From: Acidobacteriota bacterium
GTDB lineage: Bacteria; Acidobacteriota; Terriglobia; Bryobacterales; Bryobacteraceae
Direction of reading: 5' to 3'
Assembly (NCBI GenBank): GCA_026394055.1
Contig: JAPKYZ010000026.1
Span: 157,354 to 221,353, forward strand
Length of the DNA: 64,000 bases
Part shown: piece after piece, positions 16,120 to 24,410 of the stretch
Layout: every line of letters starts with the position of its first letter
Position numbering within the stretch: the first letter of the stretch is position 1
Made by a program: the position numbers and the translations under genes
The notes under the pieces: generated by a model
What the model saw: the letters and a program-made list of their open reading frames with translations, nothing else
What the model was told of the DNA's origin: nothing
Database searches by the model: none

Positions 16120-16443
16120 AACTAGTACCGCGCGGGGCGGGTCCAGAAAATTTCGCTGGACCCATTTATGTTTCCGTGGTAAATACTTGATAGGCGGTTG
16201 CGGGGCAATCGGCCACAAGAGCCGGCACTGCTCACAAAAAAGACCCCGCGCGCTTCCGAGGTTGATGTTGTTGGATTGTTGGCAGAGTAGTTCGGCTGCC
16301 ACCCCTGTTTCCCCATCGCGCTTTAGCTCTAGATTCACGCGTGTACTTATTCAGCTGGCGATGGCTACGTCCTAAGCGCTTGTGTTATCCACCACCTCAT
16401 TTCGCGCCTGAAGGCGTCCCCCTCGAAGGAGTTCCCCCAAACC
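16120..16443. other. Gene-free interval after glgP
   Basis: No convincing coding sequence. It holds a hairpin just after glgP (listed separately). It also holds a short minus-strand GC-rich stretch ending in a T-run near 16220-16228 that could be a weak terminator, and otherwise unremarkable sequence leading into the small cysteine-rich protein gene. Confidence 0.6.
16139..16163 (+). terminator. Hairpin after glycogen phosphorylase
   Basis: Perfect 8-base arms GGGTCCAG and CTGGACCC around a 9-base AT-rich loop, 20 bases after the glgP stop, followed by a weak ATTTATGTTT tract. Likely an intrinsic terminator or 3-prime-end stabiliser. Confidence 0.55.
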
Positions 16444-16905
16444 ATGGACGAAGACCGAAAGTACCGGCACAACGGCTATCAGGATTCTGATCGCGGTCAA
16501 CGGCCGGATCGTCCCCGGCCCACCGGGCCGCGTCCTCCCATTGATGTCACCGGCCCGCGGCTCCCGCGGCTGGTCCAGTCGGTCACCGCTTCGCGTTGCT
16601 ACGCGTGCGGCTCCACACTGCCTCCAGGCATCGACTTTAAAGGCGAATGCACCAAGTGCCACGCGGCGCTGCATTGCTGCAAACAGTGCGCTCATTTTGA
16701 GCCGTCGACGCGCTTCCAGTGCCGCAAGCCCATCACCATCCGCATTGCCGTGAAAGATGCGGCCAATCAATGCGAGCTGTTTTCGCCGCGCGTCACCGTG
16801 GCTCGCGATGCCAACGCGGCGCCGCCTCCGGTGACCGCCAGCATCCCCGTGCCCCGCACCGCCAGCGATGCGCGCTCCGCGTTTGAAAGCCTCTTCAAGA
16901 AGTGA
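16444..16905 (+). CDS. Cysteine-rich zinc-ribbon-like small protein, unknown function
   Basis: A 153-residue hypothetical protein with a proline/arginine-rich disordered start (about residues 10-45). A compact cysteine cluster follows: CYACGSTLPPGIDFKGECTKCHAALHCCKQCAHF, then FQCRKP and QCELF. Eight or more cysteines in CxxC pairs indicate one or two zinc sites. The C-terminus is low complexity ending in FESLFKK. No signal peptide or membrane segment is visible, so it is probably cytoplasmic. Its TGA overlaps the GTG start of the dehydrogenase that follows, so the two may be co-translated. I do not recognise a named family. A second small zinc-ribbon protein of similar build (paired CxxC, disordered tail) lies at 39524-39853. 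Confidence 0.75.
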   Translation: MDEDRKYRHNGYQDSDRGQRPDRPRPTGPRPPIDVTGPRLPRLVQSVTASRCYACGSTLPPGIDFKGECTKCHAALHCCKQCAHFEPSTRFQCRKPITIRIAVKDAANQCELFSPRVTVARDANAAPPPVTASIPVPRTASDARSAFESLFKK

Positions 16906-17954
16906 GAATTGCGGAGCTCGCCGCGCTGCGCCACTTCACGGTGCGTGAGGGCGCGCGCCCCCCGGCGCCACCGCCGGGCTGGGTGCAGGTGCAGGTCCGC
17001 TATGCCGGCATCTGCGGCTCCGACATTCATTACTTCTCTGAAGGCGGCGTCGGCCCGGCCAAATGCAGCTACCCGCAGATCCTGGGGCATGAGCCCACCG
17101 GCATCATCACCGAGCTTGGGCCCGGCGTCAGCGGCTGGCAAGTGGGCGACCCCGTGCTCTGCGAACCGGCCATCTACTGCTACCACTGCGAATTCTGCCT
17201 CTCCGGCCGCCACAACGTTTGTTCGAACATACGTTTTATGTCGACGCCAGTGGAGCCGGGCTACTTTCGCGATCTGGTGAACGTTCCCGCCATCAACCTG
17301 ATGGCTCCACCCAAGGGCGTGGGCTTGGCTGAGGCCGTGCTGTTTGAGCCGCTGGCCATCGTGCTCCATTCGATGACCTTCGCCGCCCCCTCGCTGGGCG
17401 ACACCGCGCTGGTCTACGGCGCGGGACCCATCGGCCTGCTCACCGTGGCCGTCCTGAAGATGTCGGGCGTTGGCCGCATCTGGTGCATCGACCCCGTGGC
17501 CCACCGCCGCGACATGGCCCGTACGCTGGGCGCCGACGTGGTATTTGACCCGACTCAAGTAGACGTGGTGAAGACCATCCTCCACGACACCGGACAACGC
17601 GGCGTCGACATCGCGATCGACTGCGCCACGCCCGACCCCGCGCTCGGCTGCGACACCATCAACGAATGCATCCGCGCCGCCCGCAACGCCGGCCGCGTCG
17701 TGATCACGGGCATCCCCGGAGTGCTCAGTTATCCGCTGGACATCCACGCCCTGCGCGTCAAGGAACTCTACTTCTACACCGTCCGCCGCTCCAATCACGA
17801 GACGGCAGCGGGCGTCCGTCTGCTAGAACAGTACCCCGCCCTACTCGGCCCCGTCGTCACCCACCAGCGCCCCGTCGAACAGATCAACGACACCTTCCTC
17901 ATGGTCGAGCACCACCAGGACCGCGTCGGCAAAGCCGTCGTCAGCTTCGACTAG
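16902..17954 (+). CDS. Zinc-dependent alcohol dehydrogenase, sorbitol/L-idonate 5-dehydrogenase-like
   Basis: A 350-residue medium-chain dehydrogenase. The catalytic-zinc ligands are in GICGSDIHYF (Cys) and ILGHEPTGII (His-Glu). The structural-zinc cysteines are in CYHCEFCLSGRHNVC. The Rossmann motif is VYGAGPIGLLTVAVLKMSG. The IHYF and HEPTG context is closest to sorbitol, xylitol and L-idonate dehydrogenases acting on a polyol with NAD(P). The start is GTG at 16902 overlapping the previous stop by four bases, with no spacing for a promoter, so it is probably in one unit with the cysteine-rich protein. Substrate is not determinable from sequence. Confidence 0.88.
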   Translation: MRIAELAALRHFTVREGARPPAPPPGWVQVQVRYAGICGSDIHYFSEGGVGPAKCSYPQILGHEPTGIITELGPGVSGWQVGDPVLCEPAIYCYHCEFCLSGRHNVCSNIRFMSTPVEPGYFRDLVNVPAINLMAPPKGVGLAEAVLFEPLAIVLHSMTFAAPSLGDTALVYGAGPIGLLTVAVLKMSGVGRIWCIDPVAHRRDMARTLGADVVFDPTQVDVVKTILHDTGQRGVDIAIDCATPDPALGCDTINECIRAARNAGRVVITGIPGVLSYPLDIHALRVKELYFYTVRRSNHETAAGVRLLEQYPALLGPVVTHQRPVEQINDTFLMVEHHQDRVGKAVVSFD

Positions 17955-17987
17955 CGATTTTTTGGGTGCGGTTGAAAATGCAGATGG

Positions 17988-18305
17988 CTAGCGTGATTCC
18001 GGAGCGCAGCGGACCAGCAAGCACACGCCCGGCATCACTGCTGTAAGTGCATCGCGGATCTGGTCCAGGCTTGCCCGAACATCCGGCCAGTTCCCGCGGC
18101 TCAAGACGACGATGCCAATGCGTCGTCCCGTTAAGTCCTGCTGATACAGAAAGCCCTTGTCCGCCGTCACTAAGATGTCGAACCCAGCTTCTTCGGCAGC
18201 GGCCAGCAACCATCCGTTAGCCAAGCGGTCCCAACCTTGCTCCGCGGTTGTCACCACCAAATGGCCTGTGATCGCGTGCCGAAGCGGATCAAACAGAATG
18301 AGCAT
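17988..18305 (-). CDS. DUF5615 PIN-like domain protein (putative toxin)
   Basis: A 105-residue protein matching the DUF5615 PIN-like family. It starts MLILFDPLRHAITGHLVVTTAEQGWDRLANGWLLAAAEEAGFDILVTADKGF; the Asp of LFD and the Asp of VTADKGF are the expected acidic residues of the PIN-like active site. The family is usually paired with a DUF433 protein in toxin-antitoxin-like modules, and the DUF433 gene here overlaps its start by 17 bases. An RNase role is inferred from the PIN-like fold and has not been shown for this family member. The C-terminal end (VRCAPESR) is slightly different from usual members. Confidence 0.8.
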   Translation of the reverse strand: MLILFDPLRHAITGHLVVTTAEQGWDRLANGWLLAAAEEAGFDILVTADKGFLYQQDLTGRRIGIVVLSRGNWPDVRASLDQIRDALTAVMPGVCLLVRCAPESR

Positions 18306-18525
18306 GCGCCGGGTGCTCTAGCTGGTCCGCCACAAAATCCAAGGCCCGCTCAATCTGTTCCCGCGAAACCCCACCATACCAGTCGATGATTTCGTCGATC
18401 GTAGCGCCTTTGGCAATGCACTCCAACACTAGCGCTACCGGCAGCCGAGTGTTGTTGAAGACCCAAGCACCGTGAACCCGTTCTGGATCAGATTCCACAC
18501 CGGGGCAATCAGAAAGATCCACCAT
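18289..18525 (-). CDS. DUF433 family protein (putative antitoxin)
   Basis: A 78-residue protein of the DUF433 family. It has a short N-terminal beta region (ESDPERVHGAWVFNNTRLPVALVLECIAKG) followed by a helix-turn-helix-like part (ATIDEIIDWYGGVSREQIERALDFVADQL). DUF433 proteins are commonly found directly upstream of DUF5615 PIN-like genes and are taken as antitoxins. The 17-base overlap with the DUF5615 gene supports a coupled pair. Regulation by binding its own promoter is plausible but not visible as a clear palindrome. Confidence 0.82.
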   Translation of the reverse strand: MVDLSDCPGVESDPERVHGAWVFNNTRLPVALVLECIAKGATIDEIIDWYGGVSREQIERALDFVADQLEHPAHAHSV

Positions 18526-18641
18526 ATCCTCACGCCGATGGGCAGCAAGGGAACCGTTTGCATGATGAGCCGTACAGTCGAATACAAATGGGTACTTCGG
18601 GCTTCAGCGCAATCGAGCGAAGCCATTGCTAGCATGAAGGC

Positions 18642-18875
18642 ATGGAACTGGCGGAGGAAACGATCTCTCGAGATCCTGAAGTCTTGCAAGGTACCCCTGT
18701 CTTCCGCGGCACCCGGGTACCCACCGCCACGTTGATCGACTATTTGGAAGACGGCGAGACACTGGAGACCTTCTTGCGAAATTTCCCCGGCGTGACCCGA
18801 GCGCAAGCTGAGGTACTCCTTGAGCATCTGCGAGCAACGGCAGCCCCTAATTCATTGATGAGGTCCTGCGCCTAG
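18642..18875 (+). CDS. Second DUF433 family protein, apparently without a partner
   Basis: A 77-residue DUF433 protein: ISRDPEVLQGTPVFRGTRVPTATLIDYLEDGETLETFLRNFPGVTRAQAEVLLEHL is the complete family core. It is divergently oriented to the DUF433/DUF5615 pair, starting 116 bases away. No DUF5615 or other PIN-like gene follows within its strand before the minus-strand Cna-B-like gene begins at 18895, so it looks like an orphan antitoxin or a remnant of a pair. The C-terminal residues after EHLRATAA (PNSLMRSCA) look unlike the family, which may mark where a downstream partner was lost. Confidence 0.75.
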   Translation: MELAEETISRDPEVLQGTPVFRGTRVPTATLIDYLEDGETLETFLRNFPGVTRAQAEVLLEHLRATAAPNSLMRSCA

Positions 18876-18894
18876 CAGCCTCCTGTAGACGATC

Positions 18895-19638
18895 CTACTT
18901 AAATAGGGCCGCCAGCGGACCGCCACACGACCCAGAGTCCCCCTGCGTGAAAAATACGACCCGCGTTGAGGAGGCAGCACTGCTCTTGCGGATCAACCAC
19001 CGGGTAGGCGGGACCGCGATATATGCCCGAACATCTTCAACGTAAAGCACATAGACTCCGTCGGGGACTTCGTCGAAAGAGTACTCGCCTTTCTCGTCCG
19101 TCAGCTTACTGCCCAACTCCCCTTTGGATGGGCTTTCCAGACGCAACCGAGCCCCGGGGATAGGAACCTGGATTCGTCGAACCCGATCCAACAAAGGGTT
19201 GCCCGTTCTACCTGGTTGACTGTCGACAACACTGCCAGCAATCGCGGTGCTGGCAGACGCTGAATCGCCCCAATTGTAGGAAAGACTCCGGTGTGCGGTC
19301 CTGAGGGGGAAGCTACTCACCTGGAGGCATCCGCCGCCTCCGCTCACGCCCAAATAGCTGACACTCAGTGACCATCTGCCCGGCCTTAGATTCCGGACTT
19401 CCGCATGGCCGCTGGCGTCGGTCTCGAACTCGAGGGCCTGTGGCTTGTCTTCGGACATGTAGGACACACTTACCTTTGCGCCGCGCAGGGGCTGCCCTTG
19501 GTGCATCACGGTGACTGGAAACTCGGGGCGGACGGTATGCACATCGAAGTTGCATCCGGTGCTAACGCTACAACCGAAAGCCTCCGGTGCGCCCACCGCC
19601 ATCGCCGCAATCAAGGCACAGAGCGGTCCGCGGCCCAC
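18895..19638 (-). CDS. Secreted protein with carboxypeptidase-regulatory/Cna-B-like domains
   Basis: About 247 residues with an N-terminal signal peptide (LCALIAAMAVGAPEAFG). Two beta-sandwich repeats follow. The first runs around FPVTVMHQGQPLRGAKVSVSY...TDASGHAEVRNLRPGRWSLSVSYLG. The second runs around IPGARLRLESPSKGELGSKLTDEKGEYSFDEVPDGVYVLYVE. The pattern (GA.V.L ... TDe.G.Y.F..vp.G.Y.l.v) is that of carboxypeptidase-regulatory-like or Cna-B folds, common in acidobacterial outer surface proteins. I chose the GTG at 19638, one base after the stop of the M14 peptidase, since longer frames start inside that gene. It probably shares a transcript with the peptidase. Ligand unknown. Confidence 0.7.
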   Translation of the reverse strand: MGRGPLCALIAAMAVGAPEAFGCSVSTGCNFDVHTVRPEFPVTVMHQGQPLRGAKVSVSYMSEDKPQALEFETDASGHAEVRNLRPGRWSLSVSYLGVSGGGGCLQVSSFPLRTAHRSLSYNWGDSASASTAIAGSVVDSQPGRTGNPLLDRVRRIQVPIPGARLRLESPSKGELGSKLTDEKGEYSFDEVPDGVYVLYVEDVRAYIAVPPTRWLIRKSSAASSTRVVFFTQGDSGSCGGPLAALFK

Positions 19639-19639
19639 G

Positions 19640-22546
19640 CTAGTCCGCTCTCCCGCCGCCACGAGCCGCCCGCCCCACATGCAGATCCTCCGCATTCAAC
19701 ATCGCATTGAACAACAAGAAAAAACTCCCCTGCGTCTCATGCCGCCACATCGGGTTGTTGGCGAACAGCAAGTAATGCCCCTTCCCCTTCGGCACATCGA
19801 GCAACGCCGGGCGGCCGGCCAATTCGCGACCTCCGGCCAACATACCAGAAACGAGTAACTCGCGCTCTTCGGCAAAGCGCAGGATTGTGCGCGGACGCAG
19901 GTTCTCCGGAGCCAGATAGGGCCGGGCAAACTCGCGCAGTTCATCGGACACCGGTGCATCCTCGCCAGGCTTCACCGGAGCCGGGGGCGGCGGAGCAGGC
20001 ACAGCCGCGCGTGCCTGCACTTCATCGGGATCGTTGACGCCTCCGCGCCCCGTCGGCCGGCCTTGCGGTGCATTGCCAAACGCTCCCCCGCCGCCCAGTT
20101 GCAGACCGCCGTTGGCACTCACCTGGAACACCGGGGCCTGGTTGAAGTAGATAGAAAGCTTCTCCTCGTAGCCGTAGCTGAGCGGGCTGCCCCGATCGGC
20201 AAAGCGGCTCTGCAGCACGGAGCCCTTGGCGTTCAGCTCGCGTGTGGCGGAGATGGTGATGCCTTCCACTAACCCGTAATCAATCGGGATCGATGAGTTG
20301 CCCGCGATAAAGGCGAACACGCCGCCCTGCTCCACAAACTTCTGGATGTGCAGCAACCCTTCCAGGCCCATGCCGCCGCGGATGTCATCGGCTTGATCCG
20401 GCGCCAGGCCAAAACTGGGCGTCAGTTCGGACTTCTTGAACGGCACCGGGTCCGGACCATTCTTCGGCAGCCCGTTCACGATACGCTGCGAAGCGCCGGG
20501 CGTTGGCCCCAGGATGATGACATCCCACTTCGCCTTCAGGTCCGGCGTTTGCGCCAGCACTTGCGTCGAGACGTAGTCATAGGGGATGCCCTGCTTGTCC
20601 AGCGCAATCCGGAACCAGCCTTCCGTCTGCGTCGAAAGCCACGTGTGGACCAGCGCCACCCGCGCCGCCGTCAGCTTATGCGTCGGCACTTCGGGCTTGG
20701 CATCGAGCGCAATCAGTTGCACGCCCAAGTCCCGCCCCGTCTGGTTCAGCCGCGTCCGCAGATCATTGTCCGCCGGGATCAGAAACGTCCCCGCGTTGAA
20801 CTTCCGCCCACCCGCCTCAAACGCCTTCTCCGCCGCCAGCATCGGCACATCCTTCAGCGAATAGCGGAACGTCGCCAGCACATTGTCCGCATTGTGTTGG
20901 GCCGCATAGATAGGCCCGTTGCCCACCACGCCACCCGGAGCGCGCGCCGTCGAGCCCAGAATCGTCATCGGCTCCTTCAGGATCGCCGCATCCGTCACCC
21001 GCACCGTCGCGACATTGCGCAGCGGGCCGACGCTCCAGCCCGTGTCGTCATAAGGCCGCGTGTCAGCGGCGTTGTAGAACTGCTTGTCGAACATCATGTC
21101 GACGAGTCGTGAATACGGCTGGTCCATGCGCAGCACGTACGACCCCTTGGCCAACTTCGCCCCCTTCACCTCCACCGCCTTATCCAGCAGATGCGTCTCC
21201 ACGCCATGGGCCGCCATCAGATTCACCAGCTCCGCCGCCGCGGCCGGACGCGGGTCGTCCGCCGGAATCACCCACGCTGCCGGACCCTCCTTGGTCGCCT
21301 TCTCAATCGACCGCTTGCCCTTCAAGTAGAAGTTATTCAGAAACTCCTTGCCATTGCGCGCCGTGTAATTCATGGCGAGCAAGAGCGCGCTCTGCTGCAG
21401 ATTGATGTTATTCCGGTAAGACCACTTCACCTTATCCAGCGGCGGGTTCGGCCGGTACCACGCCCGTGACGTCTGCGCCGCCGTCAGCGTCCGGTCCCGC
21501 GTGTCGGCGCCACCATTACCGAACGTCTCATAGAAGCGGCCAATCGCATTGTGCGTGTTCGCCGTCCAGAACATGTAGTTCAACGCCCAACCATCGTAGA
21601 ACCCATGCGTCCAAACGCCCGGCACGCCGCGCTTGGTCATCTCTTCCACTTCGTGATAAGCAAGCTTCTGCCACTCGTTCACCACAATCGGGTCCACCCA
21701 GGCGTTGTACGGACCCATGCCGGTGGACACATACAAGTACGGCACCGATTCGTGTAAGTCGTGCAGCACCGTCGGGTGCCAGTCGAGAAACGTCTTCACG
21801 ACAATGCGCGATAAGTTCAGCGACAGCGCCATGCCATCACGGTTGTTGTCATGCGCCACATACTTGCCCCAATAGAGCAGGCTGGGCGCTTGCCGCGAGG
21901 GGTTCTCGCGCCGCCACGCCTGCAAGTCGACTTGCCGGTCCCAACCGTCCACCTCAGTGGCGGGCGTGATCAGCACCACCATGTTGTCGCGGATCGTCTG
22001 GATCACCGGCGTCTCCTCAACCGCCAGGCGATACGCCATCTCCATCAGCATGGTGGGGGACCCCATCTCCGTCGAATGGATCGACCCCGTCGCCCAGTAG
22101 ATCGGCAGCCCTTCGGCGATCAGCTTCTGCGCATCGGCTTCGGTTAACTTCCGCGGGTCGGCGAGCTTGGCCGTGATCTCTTTCAAGCGCCCGAGGCGCG
22201 CCAGATTCTTCTCGCTGGAAATGGCCACCAGCATCGTGTCGCGGCCTTCTTCGCTCGCCCCAATGTTCCAGCCCTTCACCCGCGGGGACGCCTTCTCGAG
22301 TTCGCGCAAGTAGCGGTGCATCTGATCCACCTTGGCCAACTTGCCCGGCTCACCGGGAATGAAGCCCAGAATCTTGTCGGGCGTCGGCACTTTCGCCGAA
22401 GCCGGCAGATGGTCCACCAGCTCGGTCAAAAAGACGGGATCGGTGGTGAAGTCTTTGATTTTCTGGGTATAGGCGGCATCATTTTGCGCCACCATCAGGG
22501 TCGAGAATAGGAACAGCGATGAAGGAATAGCCAAGCGTGCCCGCAT
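19640..22546 (-). CDS. Large secreted M14-family zinc carboxypeptidase
   Basis: A 968-residue exported protein with a signal peptide (RLAIPSSLFLFSTLMVAQ). The M14 catalytic domain lies at about residues 40-400, with zinc ligands in SIHSTEMGS (HxxE) and a histidine in VLHDLHESVPYLYVSTG. The C-terminal 500 residues contain a large extra domain; after a GRGGVNDPDEVQARAAVPAPPPP linker comes a short final domain. Proteins of this size and layout are common in Acidobacteriota and Bacteroidetes. The ATG overlaps the first possible ATG of the divergent threonine-synthase-like gene by two bases. A Cna-B-like gene follows directly. Function is probably peptide degradation outside the cytoplasm; specificity unknown. 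Confidence 0.88.
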   Translation of the reverse strand: MRARLAIPSSLFLFSTLMVAQNDAAYTQKIKDFTTDPVFLTELVDHLPASAKVPTPDKILGFIPGEPGKLAKVDQMHRYLRELEKASPRVKGWNIGASEEGRDTMLVAISSEKNLARLGRLKEITAKLADPRKLTEADAQKLIAEGLPIYWATGSIHSTEMGSPTMLMEMAYRLAVEETPVIQTIRDNMVVLITPATEVDGWDRQVDLQAWRRENPSRQAPSLLYWGKYVAHDNNRDGMALSLNLSRIVVKTFLDWHPTVLHDLHESVPYLYVSTGMGPYNAWVDPIVVNEWQKLAYHEVEEMTKRGVPGVWTHGFYDGWALNYMFWTANTHNAIGRFYETFGNGGADTRDRTLTAAQTSRAWYRPNPPLDKVKWSYRNNINLQQSALLLAMNYTARNGKEFLNNFYLKGKRSIEKATKEGPAAWVIPADDPRPAAAAELVNLMAAHGVETHLLDKAVEVKGAKLAKGSYVLRMDQPYSRLVDMMFDKQFYNAADTRPYDDTGWSVGPLRNVATVRVTDAAILKEPMTILGSTARAPGGVVGNGPIYAAQHNADNVLATFRYSLKDVPMLAAEKAFEAGGRKFNAGTFLIPADNDLRTRLNQTGRDLGVQLIALDAKPEVPTHKLTAARVALVHTWLSTQTEGWFRIALDKQGIPYDYVSTQVLAQTPDLKAKWDVIILGPTPGASQRIVNGLPKNGPDPVPFKKSELTPSFGLAPDQADDIRGGMGLEGLLHIQKFVEQGGVFAFIAGNSSIPIDYGLVEGITISATRELNAKGSVLQSRFADRGSPLSYGYEEKLSIYFNQAPVFQVSANGGLQLGGGGAFGNAPQGRPTGRGGVNDPDEVQARAAVPAPPPPAPVKPGEDAPVSDELREFARPYLAPENLRPRTILRFAEERELLVSGMLAGGRELAGRPALLDVPKGKGHYLLFANNPMWRHETQGSFFLLFNAMLNAEDLHVGRAARGGGRAD

Positions 22547-22589
22547 GACTGGTTATGATAAAGCCTTTGCAACCCCGTTACACGAACTC

Positions 22590-23815
22590 ATGACCACCGT
22601 CTCCCACCTTGAATGCAGCGTCACCGGCAAACGCTATGAAGCCGGACAGATCTGGAACCTGTCGGAGGCCGGCTGGCCGCTGCTGGTCCGCTATGACCTG
22701 GAGGCCTTGCGCCAAGGCTGGAACCGCGATTGGATCAACAACGGCCCATCGTCGATGTGGCGTTACGCGCCCGTGCTGCCCGTCCGCAACCCGGCTTCCA
22801 TCGTCTCGCTGGGCGAAGGCATGACGCCGCTGATCCGCACGACGCGCCTGGAAAAGAAGCTCGGCTGCACGGATCTCTGGGTGAAGGACGAAGGCATCAA
22901 CCCACCGGCTCCTTCAAAGCCCGCGGCCTCTCCTGCGCCGTGTCGATGGCCAAGGAACTCGGCATCAAGAAAGTCGCCATCCCCTCAGCTGGCAACGCCG
23001 CCAGCGCCATGGCCGCCTACGCCGCCGCCGCCGGTATGGAAGCCCACATCTTCATGCCCGTCGATGTACCCCAAGCCAACTTCATCGAATGCAAAAGCTT
23101 CGGCGCGCACGTCACCTTGATCGACGGCCTGATCAGCGATTGTGCCAAGATCGTCGCCGAACGCAAAGAGAAGGAAGGCTGGTTCGACGTCTCGACGCTC
23201 AAGGAGCCCTACCGCATCGAAGGCAAGAAAACGATGGGCTACGAAGTGGCCGAGCAGTTCCAGTGGACCCTGCCGGACGTCATCTTCTACCCCACCGGCG
23301 GCGGCGTCGGCATGATCGGCATGTGGAAAGCGTTCGACGAAATGGAAGCGCTCGGCTGGATCGGCCCCAAGCGCCCCAAGATGATCGCCGTGCAGGCCGA
23401 TGGCTGCCAGCCCGTCGTCCGCGCCTTTGAGACCGGCGCCGAACGCAGCGAGTTCTGGCAGAACGCCTCCACCGTCTCGAGCGGCCTGCGCGTCCCCAAG
23501 CCGCTGGGCGACTACCTGATTCTCGAAGCCGTGCGCAAGTCCGGCGGCACCGCGATTGCCGTCAGCGACGAAGAGTCGCTCGATGCCGGAATTGAGCTGG
23601 CGACCCTGGACGGCGTCTTTGCCGCACCGGAAGGCGCCGCCTGCGTGGCGGCCCTGAAGAAGCTGCTCGATCGCGGCTTCTTGAAGCCGGACGAGCGGAT
23701 TGTGATCTACAACACGGGCGCCGGGCTGAAGTATCTGGAAGCCTATTCCACCCGTTACCCTCGCCTCTCCGGGGGCGAAGCGGACAAGTTGGGCGGCCTG
23801 ATTACACCCCGCTGA
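22590..23815 (+). pseudogene. Second threonine-synthase-like gene with a one-base deletion
   Basis: The first frame gives SHLECSVTGKRYEAGQIWNL through SLGEGMTPLIRTTRLEKKLGCTDLWVKDEGIN, then drifts out of family. The next frame picks up at PTGSFKARGLSCAVSMAKELGIKKVAIPSAGNAASAMAAYAAAAGMEAHIFMP and runs to 23815. Joining the frames needs one extra base at about 22902-22904, in a run of three Cs, exactly within the PLP-lysine motif NPTGSFK. Without that base the catalytic lysine is not made. Apart from this, both halves are well conserved, so this is either a very recent frameshift or a sequencing/assembly error. The repaired product would be a fold-type II PLP lyase close to threonine synthase. 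I chose the ATG at 22590 as start; an earlier ATG at 22545 overlaps the divergent peptidase start. Confidence 0.8.
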
Positions 23816-23894
23816 GACGTCCGTCATCCGGCTGGAACCGGAATCTCGCCCATTTCCATGGACTTGGAGACGATACCTGGACCGCGAAAAACTC

Positions 23895-23923
23895 TAGACA
23901 GAAATCCAGATCTGTGGCATGAT
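23895..23923 (+). promoter_or_regulatory. Possible sigma-70 promoter for the RRM gene
   Basis: TAGACA (-35-like) and CATGAT (-10-like) are separated by exactly 17 bases. Start of transcription would be near 23930, giving a leader of about 100 bases before the RRM gene, as is common for cold-inducible RNA-binding proteins. Confidence 0.35.
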
Positions 23924-24028
23924 CAGCCCGAACGGTCTGGAGTGGGCGCCTGCGTTTTGTTTGGGTTCGCTGATCTTCAGCTCGAATGGTGTATGGAGAT
24001 CGGGGATCTGACGAAAGTGAGGTGAGCC

Positions 24029-24373
24029 ATGCGGCTCTTTTTGGGGAATCTACCCTTCGGTGCAACCGAAGACGATATTCAGGCAATGTTTGCCCAGGCC
24101 GGTGCCACGGCTGATTCAGTACAGGTGATGCGCGACAAGTTTTCTGGCAAATCGCGCGGCTTTGGCTTTGCCGAAATCAAGGACGACGGCCTAGCCAATC
24201 AAGTGATCAACGCCTGCAATGGCCGGCAGTTAATGGGCCGTGCTTTGGTGGTGAATGAAGCTCGGCCGACCACTCCCGGCGGCGGGGGCTTCCGTGATCG
24301 TGGCGCTCGTGGCGGCGGTGCCGGCTACGGTGGTGGCGGCGGCTACGAGGGTGGCGGTCGCGACCGCTACTAA
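24029..24373 (+). CDS. RRM-type RNA-binding protein with glycine-rich tail
   Basis: A 114-residue protein with one RNA recognition motif at residues 1-80. RNP2 is LFLGNLPF and RNP1 is KSRGFGFAEI, followed by the conserved end ALVVNEARP. The C-terminal 30 residues are glycine/arginine/tyrosine-rich. Proteins of this kind in cyanobacteria and other bacteria bind single-stranded RNA and often respond to cold; the role here is inferred. A GAGGTGAG ribosome site precedes the ATG. It is transcribed alone, away from the flanking genes, with a long leader. Codon use and length are typical. Confidence 0.9.
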   Translation: MRLFLGNLPFGATEDDIQAMFAQAGATADSVQVMRDKFSGKSRGFGFAEIKDDGLANQVINACNGRQLMGRALVVNEARPTTPGGGGFRDRGARGGGAGYGGGGGYEGGGRDRY

Positions 24374-24410
24374 TTGATCACGTCCTACTAGAATTGCTGG
24401 GCGGTCGACT

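Noticed and set aside
18876..18894. Remnant of a DUF5615 gene after the lone DUF433
   Set aside because: Only a few residues in another frame resemble the start of the family; too short to support.
23858..24025. 55-residue open frame just before the RRM gene
   Set aside because: It overlaps a likely promoter, has no ribosome site and no recognisable protein pattern; more likely leader sequence.
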